From: HGM04593 sp964512955
GTDB taxonomy: Bacteria > Bacteroidota > Bacteroidia > Bacteroidales > Bacteroidaceae
NCBI GenBank assembly: GCA_964512955.1
Contig: CAZEKX010000002.1
Span: forward strand, 3,767 to 67,766
Direction of reading: 5' to 3'
DNA length: 64,000 bases
The notes beneath the pieces were generated by a model. The model did no database searches. It saw only the letters and a list, made by a program, of their open reading frames with translations, and had not been told where the DNA came from. Within the stretch, counting starts at the first letter, position 1; every line of letters begins with the position of its first letter. The translations under genes and the position numbers were made by a program. Positions 16,012 through 25,156 of the stretch are shown here, piece after piece.

Positions 16012-18183
16012 TTAAAACCATTTTGAAGGCGTGGCACTCATCTCAAATGTAAGTGTGCTGCCGGCCTTTAAATCGCTGTGGTTAATGTAGGGCAGTGTGT
16101 AATCATTTCCGTTCAACTTAATACTTTTTATGTATTTGTTTTCGCAGCTGTTGTTAATTGTTTCAATAGTGAATATACCATCCTTTACTGTAACCTCTGC
16201 ACGGTCTATCATAGGTGAACCAAACCAATATCTGCCACTTCCGGGCTCAACCTCGTATATACCAAGTGATGATAATATATACCATGCCGACATCTGACCT
16301 ACATCCTCATTGCCCGAAAGACCGTCGTATGTGTCATTGTATTGTGTGGTAAGTACCTCGCGAATATATTCAGCTGCTTTATGTGGCTCTCCCAACATTG
16401 TGTAAAGATACAAAATGTGGTGCGAAGGTTCGTTGCCATGTGCAAACTGACCAATAAGGCCGGAAATGTCGGGTGATGGGTCGCCCTCCACCTTTGATGG
16501 AGCTTTGAATAGTGAGTCGAGTTTTGCTAACATTTTATCTGTTCCACCGAAACATTCTGCCAGGCCGGGTACATCGTGTGGTACAAGCCATGTGTATTGC
16601 CAAGCGTTCCCTTCGCAGTAATCGTCTTCGCGATGTGTGGAGTAGAATGGGTTAAACGGTGTGTTGAATTCGCCTGTTGTCTTCTTTCCTCTTACAAAAC
16701 CTGTTGCGGGGTCAAAGAAGTGGCGATATGAATAACTGTTCTTTTTATGTTGTTCAGCCTCTGCCTCATAACCCAATGCTTTTGCCGCATGTGCCGCCGC
16801 TCCATCGGCAAGTGCATACTCCATGTCGTATGCCACCGACTCAGTGAATGAATCGCAAGGTATGTAATCGTATTTCTTACGTAGTCCGCGACCACGACCA
16901 TCCTGTGCAAGTGTCTTCTTTATTGCTTCGTATGCTTTCTCGCGGTCGAATCCTTCAATTCCTTTAACAATGGCATCGGCTACTACCGGAATACCGGGGT
17001 CTCCAACCATACAGTCGGTTTCGTTACCCCATAAGTGCCATACGGGCAGACGTCCCTGTTTGTCGCATATATCTATCATTGTTGCTACAAATTCTCCCAT
17101 TCGTTCGTTCTGTATTATAGTCATCAAGGGCATTTTTGCACGATATGTGTCCCACAATGAGAATATGCTGTATGTGTTATGTGTAGCATTGTATATATTG
17201 CCATCGGCACCGCGATAGTCTCCATTTACATCGTTAAAGGTTATGGGGGCTGTCATAACATGATACATCGCTGTGTAGAATGTGCGTTTTTGTGCTTCGT
17301 CGTTACAGTCGATACGTATTCTCGACAGTTCACTCTCCCAAGCCTCGTCGGCTGCCTGTGCAATCTTGTCGAAATCCCAGTGGGGAACTTCTGCCAACAT
17401 TGCCGCTTTTGCTCCTTCTATGCTTACAGGCGATATGGCAACCTTTAACTGTATTACCTCGCCATCTGTTGTGCTGAATGAGGCACGTCCGTACATGTTA
17501 CCAATACCGTTCAATTCGAACTTGTCGAATGGTTTTGAGAATTCGGCATAGAAATATACCTTTTGGTTCTTTGCCCATCCGGTAGAGAAACGCCATCCGC
17601 TTATGCTGTAATTGCTCTCTGCCTGTACCGATGCTTCGGTGGTCTTGTCCCAACATCCACCGTTCTCCAGGTCAAAGACAATGGCTGCATCGTTCGATGC
17701 CGGGTAAGTATAACGGTGCATACCCACACGAGTGGTTGCTGTCATTTCGGCTTTTATACCATAGCGAGTGAGTGGTACTGAATAGTAACCTGCTCTGCTC
17801 ACCTCTTGAGTACGGTCGGCAGGAGACCATAAACCCGATGTGGCGTCGTCCAATGTTCCACGTGCATATTTTACCTTTCCTGTTACGGGCATAACGGTTA
17901 CGTCGAACAGGTCGCCGATACCGGTTCCGCTAAGGTGTGTGTGCGAGAATCCTATTACAGAGTTCTCGTCCTGATGATAACCGGAACACCAATCCCAAGT
18001 GGTGGTTATACTTGTAGGTCCTAACTGTACCATTCCGTAGGGGACATGCGCTCCAACAAAAACATGCCCATGTCCACCGGAACCTATGAGCGGGTTTACA
18101 TAGTTTGTTAATTTCTCTGCAGGCTCTTGGGTGCAGGCTGTAAGTACCAAAGTACTCGCAAGCAGTAATCGTATCAATTTCAT
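16012..18183 (-). CDS. GH92 alpha-mannosidase (lipoprotein)
   Basis: 723 residues with a lipoprotein signal (LVLTACTQ, Cys17). GH92 signatures run through the protein: NPLIGSGGHGHVFVGAHVPY near the N-terminus, WCSGYHQDENSVIGFSHTH, FSLWDTYRAKMPLM, LPVWHLWGNETDCM, GNEPSHHILYLY and SGNEDVGQMSAWYILSSLG, which hold the acid residues and the calcium-site region of the (alpha/alpha)6 catalytic domain. GH92 enzymes are calcium-dependent exo-alpha-mannosidases acting on N-glycans or yeast mannan. It is the last gene of a four-gene minus-strand operon and overlaps the upstream GH92 gene by 4 nt. Length is normal for the family (about 720-760). The exact linkage (1,2, 1,3 or 1,6) cannot be read from the sequence. 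Confidence 0.93.
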   Translation of the reverse strand: MKLIRLLLASTLVLTACTQEPAEKLTNYVNPLIGSGGHGHVFVGAHVPYGMVQLGPTSITTTWDWCSGYHQDENSVIGFSHTHLSGTGIGDLFDVTVMPVTGKVKYARGTLDDATSGLWSPADRTQEVSRAGYYSVPLTRYGIKAEMTATTRVGMHRYTYPASNDAAIVFDLENGGCWDKTTEASVQAESNYSISGWRFSTGWAKNQKVYFYAEFSKPFDKFELNGIGNMYGRASFSTTDGEVIQLKVAISPVSIEGAKAAMLAEVPHWDFDKIAQAADEAWESELSRIRIDCNDEAQKRTFYTAMYHVMTAPITFNDVNGDYRGADGNIYNATHNTYSIFSLWDTYRAKMPLMTIIQNERMGEFVATMIDICDKQGRLPVWHLWGNETDCMVGDPGIPVVADAIVKGIEGFDREKAYEAIKKTLAQDGRGRGLRKKYDYIPCDSFTESVAYDMEYALADGAAAHAAKALGYEAEAEQHKKNSYSYRHFFDPATGFVRGKKTTGEFNTPFNPFYSTHREDDYCEGNAWQYTWLVPHDVPGLAECFGGTDKMLAKLDSLFKAPSKVEGDPSPDISGLIGQFAHGNEPSHHILYLYTMLGEPHKAAEYIREVLTTQYNDTYDGLSGNEDVGQMSAWYILSSLGIYEVEPGSGRYWFGSPMIDRAEVTVKDGIFTIETINNSCENKYIKSIKLNGNDYTLPYINHSDLKAGSTLTFEMSATPSKWF

Positions 18184-20426
18184 TTTGCTTGTGGTTTTAG
18201 TTTGAATGTGATATTTTTCTTATTCAAAAGTTCGCTATGTGTTATTCGGTATTTTTTCAGTGGTTTATTGCCAAGTGTCATGCTTTCAATATAATGGCAA
18301 TCGGCATTCGGACGTTCTGTCTTTATGGTAATTGTTCCGTGTGGGGTATCAATCTCAATATTGTCGAATGTAGGTGTAGTAAGTGTGTAATATGGTTCCG
18401 AAGGGGTATCGGGGTATAGACCCAGCATTGAGAATACAGCCCATGCCGACATTGTTCCTGTGTCGTCGTTGCCGGGAATACCATCGGGTGTGGCTTTGAA
18501 GTGTGTGTCGAGCAGGTGTTTTACTTCGTGCTGTGTACGCCACTCCTCACCTTTGAAACGGCTGAACAAGTAAGGGTATACAATGTCGGGTTCGTTTGCC
18601 GGGTCGTAATGCTCCTCATCGAAAACTGCCTGTAAACTATTTATATATGCCTTTTTCCCTCCCATGAGTCGGGTTAAACCATCTACATCATGTGGAACAG
18701 CAAAGGTGTAACTCCATGCCGAACCTTCGTGGAAACCCGGTACATTCTCGAAATTCTTACCGGTTTCAGCATCAAAGTCTTCAAGGAACTTACCCTCTTT
18801 TGTTATGGGACGTAAGGTTCCATACTCCTTGCAAAAATAGTTTCTGTAACTTATTGCACGTCTTTTGTACTCTTTTACCAACTCTTTCTTTCCCAGTGAA
18901 TCGGCCATTTGTGCTATGGCGTAGTCGGCAAGACAATATTCAAGGGCATGAGAAACGGAGTTGTCTCCCGATAGGTCGTTGGCAAAGTATCCCAATGGAA
19001 TATATCCTTTCTCTATGTAAGGGTCGATGTCGGGACGTATTGGGTTTTTCGCGCCCTCTGTTGTTGCCGATTTTATCATACCTTCGAATGCTGTCTCGTA
19101 ATCGAAATCACGTAGTCCCTTTATATAACTGTCGGCAATTACAATGGCTGCCGGGTCGCCGTCCATGGTAAAGGTTTCTCGTCCAAACAATTCCCAGCGT
19201 GGTAACCATCCCCACTCTTTATATATGTCAACCATAGAACGAAGCATGTCTGTTTGACGCTCGGGGTAGACTAATGTCAATAACTGATGCAGGTTACGGT
19301 ATGTGTCCCACAAAGAGAATACTGTGTAGCGTGGATGGTTGGAACGAACTGTTACACCGCTCTCCATTTTGGGATATTCACCATTCACATCGCTCATTAT
19401 ACTGGGGTGTATAAGAGCATGATAAAGTGCGGTATAGAATATTCTCTGTTTCTCCTTGGTGCCACCCGATACTCGTATTCGCCCAAGGTCCTTATTCCAT
19501 TCGTTGCGTGCCGCCATGCGTATCTCTTCGAATCCCATTTCTTGCTGCTCTTTGTCAAGGTTCTCGCGTGCATTTTCTGTGGATACAAACGATACACCCA
19601 TGCGCACTGTAATCTGTTCACCCTCTTTCAGGTCGTCGTAACTGAACCAGAATCCGACATCGTCTCCCGATAATTCGCGGTTATAGTTGGTGTATATCTT
19701 GTATTCTCCGTCATCGACGGTCCATTCAGCCTCTACCCCCTGCAATAATGGTTGTTTTTTCCAGTATCCGCTCTTCGTCGGTTCTTTGTCTACACGCATT
19801 ACAAAATAGATGGGAAATACTGCTCCTGGGTTGTAACAGAATGTTCCCAATAGTTTATATCCTTCAACCTCGGTACTGCTTACACGACGTACTGTTGCAC
19901 CGCACTCATTGGTAAGTCCTTGACCTAAATTGAGAAGAATGTTTCCTTTTCCGGCAGGGAATGTATAACGTTCGCACGAACTGCGTGTTGTGGCTGTTAC
20001 TTCGCTCCTTATACCATACTTTGTAAGTATATTGGAGAAATATCCCGGTGAAGCCGTTTCGTTACTATACTCCGAACCGTAGTTGTGGTAATCTACATCC
20101 AACTCTCCACAGGTGGGCATTACAAGTAATGATGATGCTTCGGGGCAACCTACGCCACTAAGCGCAACGTGTGCATATCCTGTGAAATATTTATTTGTGA
20201 ATTCGTAAGGTGTAGACCACCAACGTCCATCTTTGTCGAACTGGTTAAGGTCGGACCCCATTACATTGAATGGGGTTACCGACATCATTCCGTTGGGACA
20301 GACTGCTCCGGGGTTTGTGGTTCCGAAATTCGTTGTTCCAATAAACGGGTCTACAAAATCGGCAGGTTCTTGAGCATTTATGCTCAAACAAAAAAGCAGT
20401 GTTGCTATTATTGATATGTGTTTCAT
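18180..20426 (-). CDS. GH92 family glycoside hydrolase (secreted)
   Basis: 748 residues with a cleavable signal peptide ending SINAQEP rather than a lipobox. GH92 motifs: FVDPFIGTTNFGTTNPGAVC, ALSGVGCPEASSLLVMP, FSLWDTYRNLHQLLTLVYPE, WLPRWELFGRETFTMDGDPA, and GIPGNDDTGTMSAWAVFSML. The variants FVDPFIGTTNFG and GNDDTG place it in a different GH92 subgroup from its neighbour, so the two probably cut different mannosidic linkages. It follows the ROK kinase gene by 8 nt and overlaps the next GH92 gene by 4 nt. It is predicted to act in the periplasm on mannosides released upstream. Confidence 0.92.
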   Translation of the reverse strand: MKHISIIATLLFCLSINAQEPADFVDPFIGTTNFGTTNPGAVCPNGMMSVTPFNVMGSDLNQFDKDGRWWSTPYEFTNKYFTGYAHVALSGVGCPEASSLLVMPTCGELDVDYHNYGSEYSNETASPGYFSNILTKYGIRSEVTATTRSSCERYTFPAGKGNILLNLGQGLTNECGATVRRVSSTEVEGYKLLGTFCYNPGAVFPIYFVMRVDKEPTKSGYWKKQPLLQGVEAEWTVDDGEYKIYTNYNRELSGDDVGFWFSYDDLKEGEQITVRMGVSFVSTENARENLDKEQQEMGFEEIRMAARNEWNKDLGRIRVSGGTKEKQRIFYTALYHALIHPSIMSDVNGEYPKMESGVTVRSNHPRYTVFSLWDTYRNLHQLLTLVYPERQTDMLRSMVDIYKEWGWLPRWELFGRETFTMDGDPAAIVIADSYIKGLRDFDYETAFEGMIKSATTEGAKNPIRPDIDPYIEKGYIPLGYFANDLSGDNSVSHALEYCLADYAIAQMADSLGKKELVKEYKRRAISYRNYFCKEYGTLRPITKEGKFLEDFDAETGKNFENVPGFHEGSAWSYTFAVPHDVDGLTRLMGGKKAYINSLQAVFDEEHYDPANEPDIVYPYLFSRFKGEEWRTQHEVKHLLDTHFKATPDGIPGNDDTGTMSAWAVFSMLGLYPDTPSEPYYTLTTPTFDNIEIDTPHGTITIKTERPNADCHYIESMTLGNKPLKKYRITHSELLNKKNITFKLKPQAK

Positions 20427-20434
20427 GTTGCTTT

Positions 20435-21532
20435 TTATTTATCGAGTTCGCTCAATGCAAATGAGTATGCTCCCATACTTATGGCTTGACTGGCACCCAT
20501 GCGCGAAATAGCAATTCCTATCCTTTTTTGAGTATCATATTCCACAGTGCGCTCCGAACCATAAACTTTAATGGTACGCACTTCGCCTTTTGCAAATTGT
20601 ACAAACTCTTCGGGATTGTCGAGGTCATAAACTTTCATCTGTACAAGGTTCACTTCATCACCGTTCAGTGTACGCAATTTGGAGCGCATCTCTTCTAACA
20701 GTGCAGGCATAATCCAACGGCTTGCAGCAGTTACTCCTCCGCCAAGAACCACAAGACCATCGATTATGGTTGCTGCTGTGGCTATTGCTGCTCCTGCTGT
20801 TCGTCCCATAGTGGCAAAAGCCTCTTTTGCTGCCTCCATATTGCCTTCGCGAACGCCATCGGCAATCTCACAAATATCGCGTGGTGTGAGTCCATGTTCC
20901 ATGTTGCCCGACTTCTCGCCATATACACGGCAAACGGCACGAATGGAAACTCCCTCTTCGACAATTACATCGGGCATCTCTTTATGTCGTAAACAGAAAG
21001 TCTCGACACACGAGTTGTCTCCTCTGTTGAGCCTGTTTTCTACTACTACTCCAATACCGAATCCTGTTCCAAAGGTGTATCCTATGAGATTTTTGTATTG
21101 TTTGGGTGAACCTAACTCCTTCAAACGGTTGTTTATCTCGGGCAAGACTCCGCCTAATGCTTCACCGTAGGCAAAGAGGTCGCCGTCGTTGTTTATGAAT
21201 ACGGGAATACCAAACTTGTCTTGCAGGAATGCTCCCAGTGCCACGCCATCGCGAAACGATGGAAAATTAGGCAGATAACCACCGATTATTCCACGTGGAT
21301 AGTCTGCGGGGCCGGGGAATGCAAAACTTATTGCAACCGGTTTTTCTTCCAGTTTGTCTATAACTTGTTGGAATCCCGAAACCATTGTTGCCAAACATTT
21401 ATCCAAATCTTGTGCATTAGAGGGCATTGAAATAGGTTCTACAATGAATTTGCCTGCTTGCATTGCACCAAATACGAGGTTAGTACCTCCTGCATCGAGT
21501 GTTATGACGATGCGTTTGTCGTTACTGTACAT
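20435..21532 (-). CDS. ROK-family sugar kinase
   Basis: 365 residues. The ATP-binding phosphate loop LDAGGTN is at residues 12-18, and later VIGYTFGTGFGIGVV (about residue 155) and the GLVVLGGGVTAASRWIMP adenosine-side motif support an intact ROK (repressor/ORF/kinase) fold. There is no N-terminal helix-turn-helix, so it is a kinase and not a NagC-type repressor. The usual ROK zinc motif CxCGxxGCxE is replaced by SCVETFCLRHKEM, so the zinc site is absent or altered. The gene lies 7 nt after the mannanase and 8 nt before a GH92 gene, so the likely substrate is mannose (or another hexose) freed by those enzymes. Cytoplasmic. Confidence 0.85.
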   Translation of the reverse strand: MYSNDKRIVITLDAGGTNLVFGAMQAGKFIVEPISMPSNAQDLDKCLATMVSGFQQVIDKLEEKPVAISFAFPGPADYPRGIIGGYLPNFPSFRDGVALGAFLQDKFGIPVFINNDGDLFAYGEALGGVLPEINNRLKELGSPKQYKNLIGYTFGTGFGIGVVVENRLNRGDNSCVETFCLRHKEMPDVIVEEGVSIRAVCRVYGEKSGNMEHGLTPRDICEIADGVREGNMEAAKEAFATMGRTAGAAIATAATIIDGLVVLGGGVTAASRWIMPALLEEMRSKLRTLNGDEVNLVQMKVYDLDNPEEFVQFAKGEVRTIKVYGSERTVEYDTQKRIGIAISRMGASQAISMGAYSFALSELDK

Positions 21533-21539
21533 ATTATCT

Positions 21540-22853
21540 TTATTTTATATATTGTTTTAACTGTTTGGTTTTCTCCAAAATGAGTTTTGTAGTTGTGCTG
21601 TCGCAATCAAATACAGAATACCAACCTTGTGGCTCGTGAGGCGGGTCGCACAATAGGTCATCACCTGCTCTCCACACAAGGTCTCTTGGACGTCCCATAC
21701 CACCCCAACCCCAGAAATTGCATCCGGCAATTACTCCTTGTTGCGAGGCACTTTCTAATACACAGTCGAATATGTATGCGTAAAATTTATCTCTGCTCTC
21801 AACATCAACCTCCAGAGTGCAAAGGTTGTTGCGTCGGGAATATCCGAACTCTTCAATGACTAACGGCTTGTTGATACGTTTGCTCATAGCCACATGAAGG
21901 TCTATATACTCTTTTGCTTTTTTGCATGCGGCATCTATTCCCTCGTCGGGGGCATTACGCGACGCCCAACCCCAGTTTAATGGCCATATGTGTATTGTAA
22001 GGTAATCTATATTTTTGTTGTTATGAATCTCTTCGCATAATTGTTCATCGACTTCACAACCGTAAAGTCCTTCGCTTCCGGTCGATACAAGGTGGTTGTT
22101 GTCAATACTCTTTATAATCTGTGCTGTTGTAGCAATCCACTCGGCAAACAGTTTCTTGTTATCTCTGTCGAACGGTCGGGGTTCATTGCATATTTGCCAC
22201 GACATTATTGCCGGCTCGTCCTTGTAAAGTCTGCCTGTAATGCTATTCTTGCGCGATACAATGTTGCGTACATGGTTGTAGTACATCTCTTTTGCCTGCT
22301 CGTCACGAACAAAATCGGCAGAATATTCAACATAGTCGTTGTAACCGTCTCCCGAGGCATTTGGTGAATCGCCGTAACCGCACTCACGTAAATAAAAACC
22401 AAATCCACCACTCCAATCCCATGAATTTGTAAGGTATAGGACTGCTGTCATATTGCGTTTTTCTAATTCAGCCAAGGTGTAGTCCAAGCCTATGAGCAGT
22501 GTGTCGTTCAGTACACCCGGGGTTGGTTGCAAGTATGGATATACAGAATTTGCATTTTTGCTACCGGCATCTGCGCCAACAAGAATACGTAGATTCTCAA
22601 TACCCAGTGCTTTAAGATTGTCGAGTTCTTTGTGCAGACGTTCTCTGTTGCCTCCGCATCCTGTAGATGCTAAAATAGGTGCCCCCCAAAAGTTTGTACC
22701 TATGTAGTATTGTATTTTGTTGTTTTGTACTATTTTACCATTCTCGACGGTAACAAAAATATTCTTTTTGTCGGGGGTTTTGTTGCAATTTATGGTCATG
22801 AATATTCCTGTAATTGCTATTACGCTTATAAACAATGTGTTAAATATACGCAT
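21540..22853 (-). CDS. GH5 (mannanase-type) glycoside hydrolase lipoprotein
   Basis: 437 residues with a lipobox (FMTINC, Cys23). The fold and motifs match GH5 subfamily 7-like beta-mannanases: YIGTNFWGAP near the start, the acid/base Glu224 in WQICNEPRPF, and the nucleophile in VIEEFGYSRR (Glu334-Glu335, the second directly before FGY). Further GH5_7-type features are LRILVGADAG and IHIWPLNWGW. Beta-mannanases cut beta-1,4-mannan or mannosylated oligosaccharides internally. It is the first gene of the minus-strand operon GH5-ROK-GH92-GH92. The mix of a beta-mannanase with alpha-mannosidases is unusual unless the target is a mixed or branched mannoside; an exo-acting beta-mannosidase activity is possible too. 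Confidence 0.87.
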   Translation of the reverse strand: MRIFNTLFISVIAITGIFMTINCNKTPDKKNIFVTVENGKIVQNNKIQYYIGTNFWGAPILASTGCGGNRERLHKELDNLKALGIENLRILVGADAGSKNANSVYPYLQPTPGVLNDTLLIGLDYTLAELEKRNMTAVLYLTNSWDWSGGFGFYLRECGYGDSPNASGDGYNDYVEYSADFVRDEQAKEMYYNHVRNIVSRKNSITGRLYKDEPAIMSWQICNEPRPFDRDNKKLFAEWIATTAQIIKSIDNNHLVSTGSEGLYGCEVDEQLCEEIHNNKNIDYLTIHIWPLNWGWASRNAPDEGIDAACKKAKEYIDLHVAMSKRINKPLVIEEFGYSRRNNLCTLEVDVESRDKFYAYIFDCVLESASQQGVIAGCNFWGWGGMGRPRDLVWRAGDDLLCDPPHEPQGWYSVFDCDSTTTKLILEKTKQLKQYIK

Positions 22854-23079
22854 CTTTGCTATGTTTTTTGTATTAAGAATAACTTCTGCGAATATAAGAA
22901 ACAGTTTCGAGGTTTAAAAATAATTGTAAGTCAAAATTCTTATGTAATAATGTACCGTTTGTTTAGTAATAATGTGAAATTGTTCATAAAATGCGGTGTA
23001 AATATGCTAAATTGAAAAAAATATTTGTGAAAAAATGTTCATTCTGCCTTAATTATTTTAATAAATCAAAAGGGTTTCT

Positions 23080-23109
23080 TACATTTGCAATCTAAAGATT
23101 GCGAAAATA
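23080..23109 (+). promoter_or_regulatory. Etf operon promoter 1 with palindromic operator
   Basis: TACATTTGC (23080-23088) is an exact TAnnTTTGC -7 element. Overlapping its end and covering the expected start point is the perfect palindrome GCAATCT-AA-AGATTGC (23087-23102), inside a 25-nt unit (23085-23109) that is repeated at 23167-23191 with one mismatch. No clear TTG at -33 is seen. A repressor site overlapping the transcription start is the simplest reading. The rest of the 380-nt gap 22854-23233 holds no gene; on the minus strand GCGAATATA (22888-22896) is a one-mismatch -7 for the mannoside operon. Confidence 0.55.
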
Positions 23110-23124
23110 GGTTGCACTCGTTGG

Positions 23125-23150
23125 TAAACTACAAATTAATTTGTGTTTAA
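23125..23150 (+). repeat. Hairpin between the two repeated promoter units
   Basis: ACAAATTAATTTGT (23131-23144) is a perfect palindrome, extended by TAAAC (23125-23129) and GTTTA (23145-23149) with one bulged T. It lies in the leader of transcripts from promoter 1 and upstream of unit 2, so it could act in RNA or as a DNA site. Confidence 0.5.
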
Positions 23151-23162
23151 CTCGTTTGCACT

Positions 23163-23191
23163 ATCATTGCAATCTAAAGAATGCGAAAATA
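23163..23191 (+). promoter_or_regulatory. Etf operon promoter/operator unit 2
   Basis: TATCATTGC (23163-23171) resembles TAnnTTTGC with one mismatch and is followed by TTGCAATCTAAAGAATGC, a copy of the unit at 23085 with one base changed so that one arm pair of the palindrome is lost. It lies 43 nt before etfB. It may be a second, weaker promoter or a second operator half of a looped pair, 82 nt (about eight helical turns) from the first. Confidence 0.45.
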
Positions 23192-23233
23192 TGAAAAGGT
23201 TTTTTATTTTGGATAAAATATAAAATTAATTAT

Positions 23234-24106
23234 ATGAAGTTGAATATTATTGTTTTGGCAAAACAGGTGCCCGATACTCGTAATGTGGGTGAACAGGCAA
23301 TGAATGCCGATGGAACGATAAATCGTTCTGCTCTTCCTGCTATTTTTAACCCCGAGGATTTGAATGCGTTGGAACAGGCGTTGATAATAAAAGATGCTAA
23401 TCCTGAATCGCATATTACGGTCCTTACAATGGGTCCTTATCGTGCTGCCGATGTTTTACGCGAGGCACTTTATCGTGGAGCAGACGAGGGTGTGCTTCTT
23501 ACCGACCGTGCTTTTGCCGGTGCCGATACTCTTGCGACATCGTATGCCATTGCTACCGCAATTAAAAAAATTGGTAAGTATGATATTGTACTATGTGGAC
23601 GTCAGGCTATTGATGGCGATACTGCACAGGTGGGTCCGCAAGTGGCACAACAATTGGGCTTGCCTCAGGTTACATATACACGTCGCATAATATCCCTCGA
23701 AGAGAATAAGATAACAGTGGAACGTTCCATTGAGAACGGTGTCGAAGTGGTTGAGGCTCCTCTGCCTTTGTTACTTACGGTTGATGGCGCGGCTGCTCCA
23801 TGTCGCCCTCGTAACGCTTATCGTTATTTGAAATATCATCGTGCCGCAATACCTACAGAGATTGTAACCGATACTTATAGATATAATGAACAGGTGAAAA
23901 ATGATAACTCTCTTTTATTGAAGGAGTGGTCTCTTGCCGATGTCGATGGCGATGCTTCGCGTTGTGGCTTGAGTGGTTCACCTACAAAGGTGCGTAAAGT
24001 GGAGAATGTAGTATTCCAAGCAAAAGAGAGCAAACGCTTGACTGCCAACGATGACGAACTGAAAGGGCTTGTTGCCGAATTATTGGCAAATCACACTATT
24101 GGATAA
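23234..24106 (+). CDS. etfB: Electron transfer flavoprotein beta subunit
   Basis: 290 residues, close to full-length EtfB with a family-typical opening (LNIIVLAKQVPDTRNVG), the middle motif YDIVLCGRQAIDGDTAQVGP (adenine-nucleotide and FAD contact region) and the recognition-loop-type segment LPLLLTVDGAAAPCRPRNAY. EtfAB is a heterodimer that carries electrons between acyl-CoA dehydrogenase and other redox partners. Here it is directly followed by etfA and an acyl-CoA dehydrogenase gene. In anaerobes such complexes may bifurcate electrons; the sequence alone does not settle this. It starts 43 nt after the second repeat unit. Confidence 0.95.
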   Translation: MKLNIIVLAKQVPDTRNVGEQAMNADGTINRSALPAIFNPEDLNALEQALIIKDANPESHITVLTMGPYRAADVLREALYRGADEGVLLTDRAFAGADTLATSYAIATAIKKIGKYDIVLCGRQAIDGDTAQVGPQVAQQLGLPQVTYTRRIISLEENKITVERSIENGVEVVEAPLPLLLTVDGAAAPCRPRNAYRYLKYHRAAIPTEIVTDTYRYNEQVKNDNSLLLKEWSLADVDGDASRCGLSGSPTKVRKVENVVFQAKESKRLTANDDELKGLVAELLANHTIG

Positions 24107-24136
24107 TCTCTTTTGGAAAATTTAAAGAAAATAATT

Positions 24137-25156
24137 ATGAATAACATATTTGTATATTGTGAATTTGATGGCAACCGTGTAGCAGAGGTCAGCCTTGAAT
24201 TGTTGAGCAAGGGACGACAGTTGGCCGATACACTGGGTGTCTCGCTCGAAGCGGTAGCATTGGGAGTCAATCTCTCTTCGGTTCCGGCACAGGTCTATCC
24301 TTATGGAGTCGATGTGTTGCATCTGTTCGAAGATGAACGTTTGTTACACTATACGACTTTACCACAAACTTCGGCTTTGTGTAAATTAATAGAAGAGGAG
24401 AAACCCCAAATATTTCTACTTGGTGCAACTGTTATTGGTCGCGACCTTGCTCCTCGTATATCATCTACTCTGGAGAGTGGCTTGACTGCCGATTGTACAG
24501 CCTTGGAATTGGGTGATTTCGAAGATAAAAAGAGTGGAGAAAAGTTGGAAAATCTATTGTATTCTGTACGTCCTGCTTTTGGTGGAAATATTGTTGCTAC
24601 AATTGTTAATCCGTATCATCGTCCTCAAATGGCAACTGTACGTGAGGGTGTGATGTTCTTGAATAAGGTACGTCCCGAATCATACGAGGGCAATACTGTG
24701 CACCACGACGTCTCTAAATATGTGAGTGATACCGATTTTATCGTCCGAATCTTGGAACGTCATGTAAAACCTCAAGAAAACAATCTTAAGAATGCTCCTA
24801 TTGTGGTGGCAGGTGGCTATGGAATGGGTAGCAAAGAGAATTTCGATATGTTGCACTCATTGGCCCATCTGTTACATGGTGAGGTGGGAGCGACACGTGC
24901 GGCAATAGATGCAGGTTTCTCTACACACGATCGTCAGATAGGTCAGACAGGTCTAACAGTTCGCCCAAAGGTGTATATCGCTTGCGGAATTTCGGGACAG
25001 GTACAACATATCTCCGGAATGCAACAGAGTGGTATAATAATATCAATAAATAGCGACCCCGATGCTCCAATTAATGCTATAGCCGATTATGTGATAACAG
25101 GCAGAGTAGAAGAGGTCGTTCCTAAACTAATAACTTTTTATCAGCAGAAATCATGA
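24137..25156 (+). CDS. etfA: Electron transfer flavoprotein alpha subunit
   Basis: 339 residues starting at ATG 24137, 30 nt after etfB; a longer frame from a TTG at 24113 adds only an unlikely Lys-rich lead. The C-terminal FAD-binding domain shows APIVVAGGYGMGSKENFDML, the GATRAAIDAGFSTHDRQIGQTG loop (split here at the Gly-Ala, with the canonical VGATRA start and QIGQTG), VYIACGISGQVQH and ISINSDPDAPINAIADY, all EtfA hallmarks. The stop overlaps the start of the acyl-CoA dehydrogenase gene (ATGA). It forms the heterodimer with EtfB in the cytoplasm. Confidence 0.95.
   Translation: MNNIFVYCEFDGNRVAEVSLELLSKGRQLADTLGVSLEAVALGVNLSSVPAQVYPYGVDVLHLFEDERLLHYTTLPQTSALCKLIEEEKPQIFLLGATVIGRDLAPRISSTLESGLTADCTALELGDFEDKKSGEKLENLLYSVRPAFGGNIVATIVNPYHRPQMATVREGVMFLNKVRPESYEGNTVHHDVSKYVSDTDFIVRILERHVKPQENNLKNAPIVVAGGYGMGSKENFDMLHSLAHLLHGEVGATRAAIDAGFSTHDRQIGQTGLTVRPKVYIACGISGQVQHISGMQQSGIIISINSDPDAPINAIADYVITGRVEEVVPKLITFYQQKS

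Noticed and set aside
22710..23015. Plus-strand open frame running from the GH5 antisense into the intergenic region
   Set aside because: Half of it is antisense to the GH5 signal region and the rest is A/T-rich promoter DNA; no motif.
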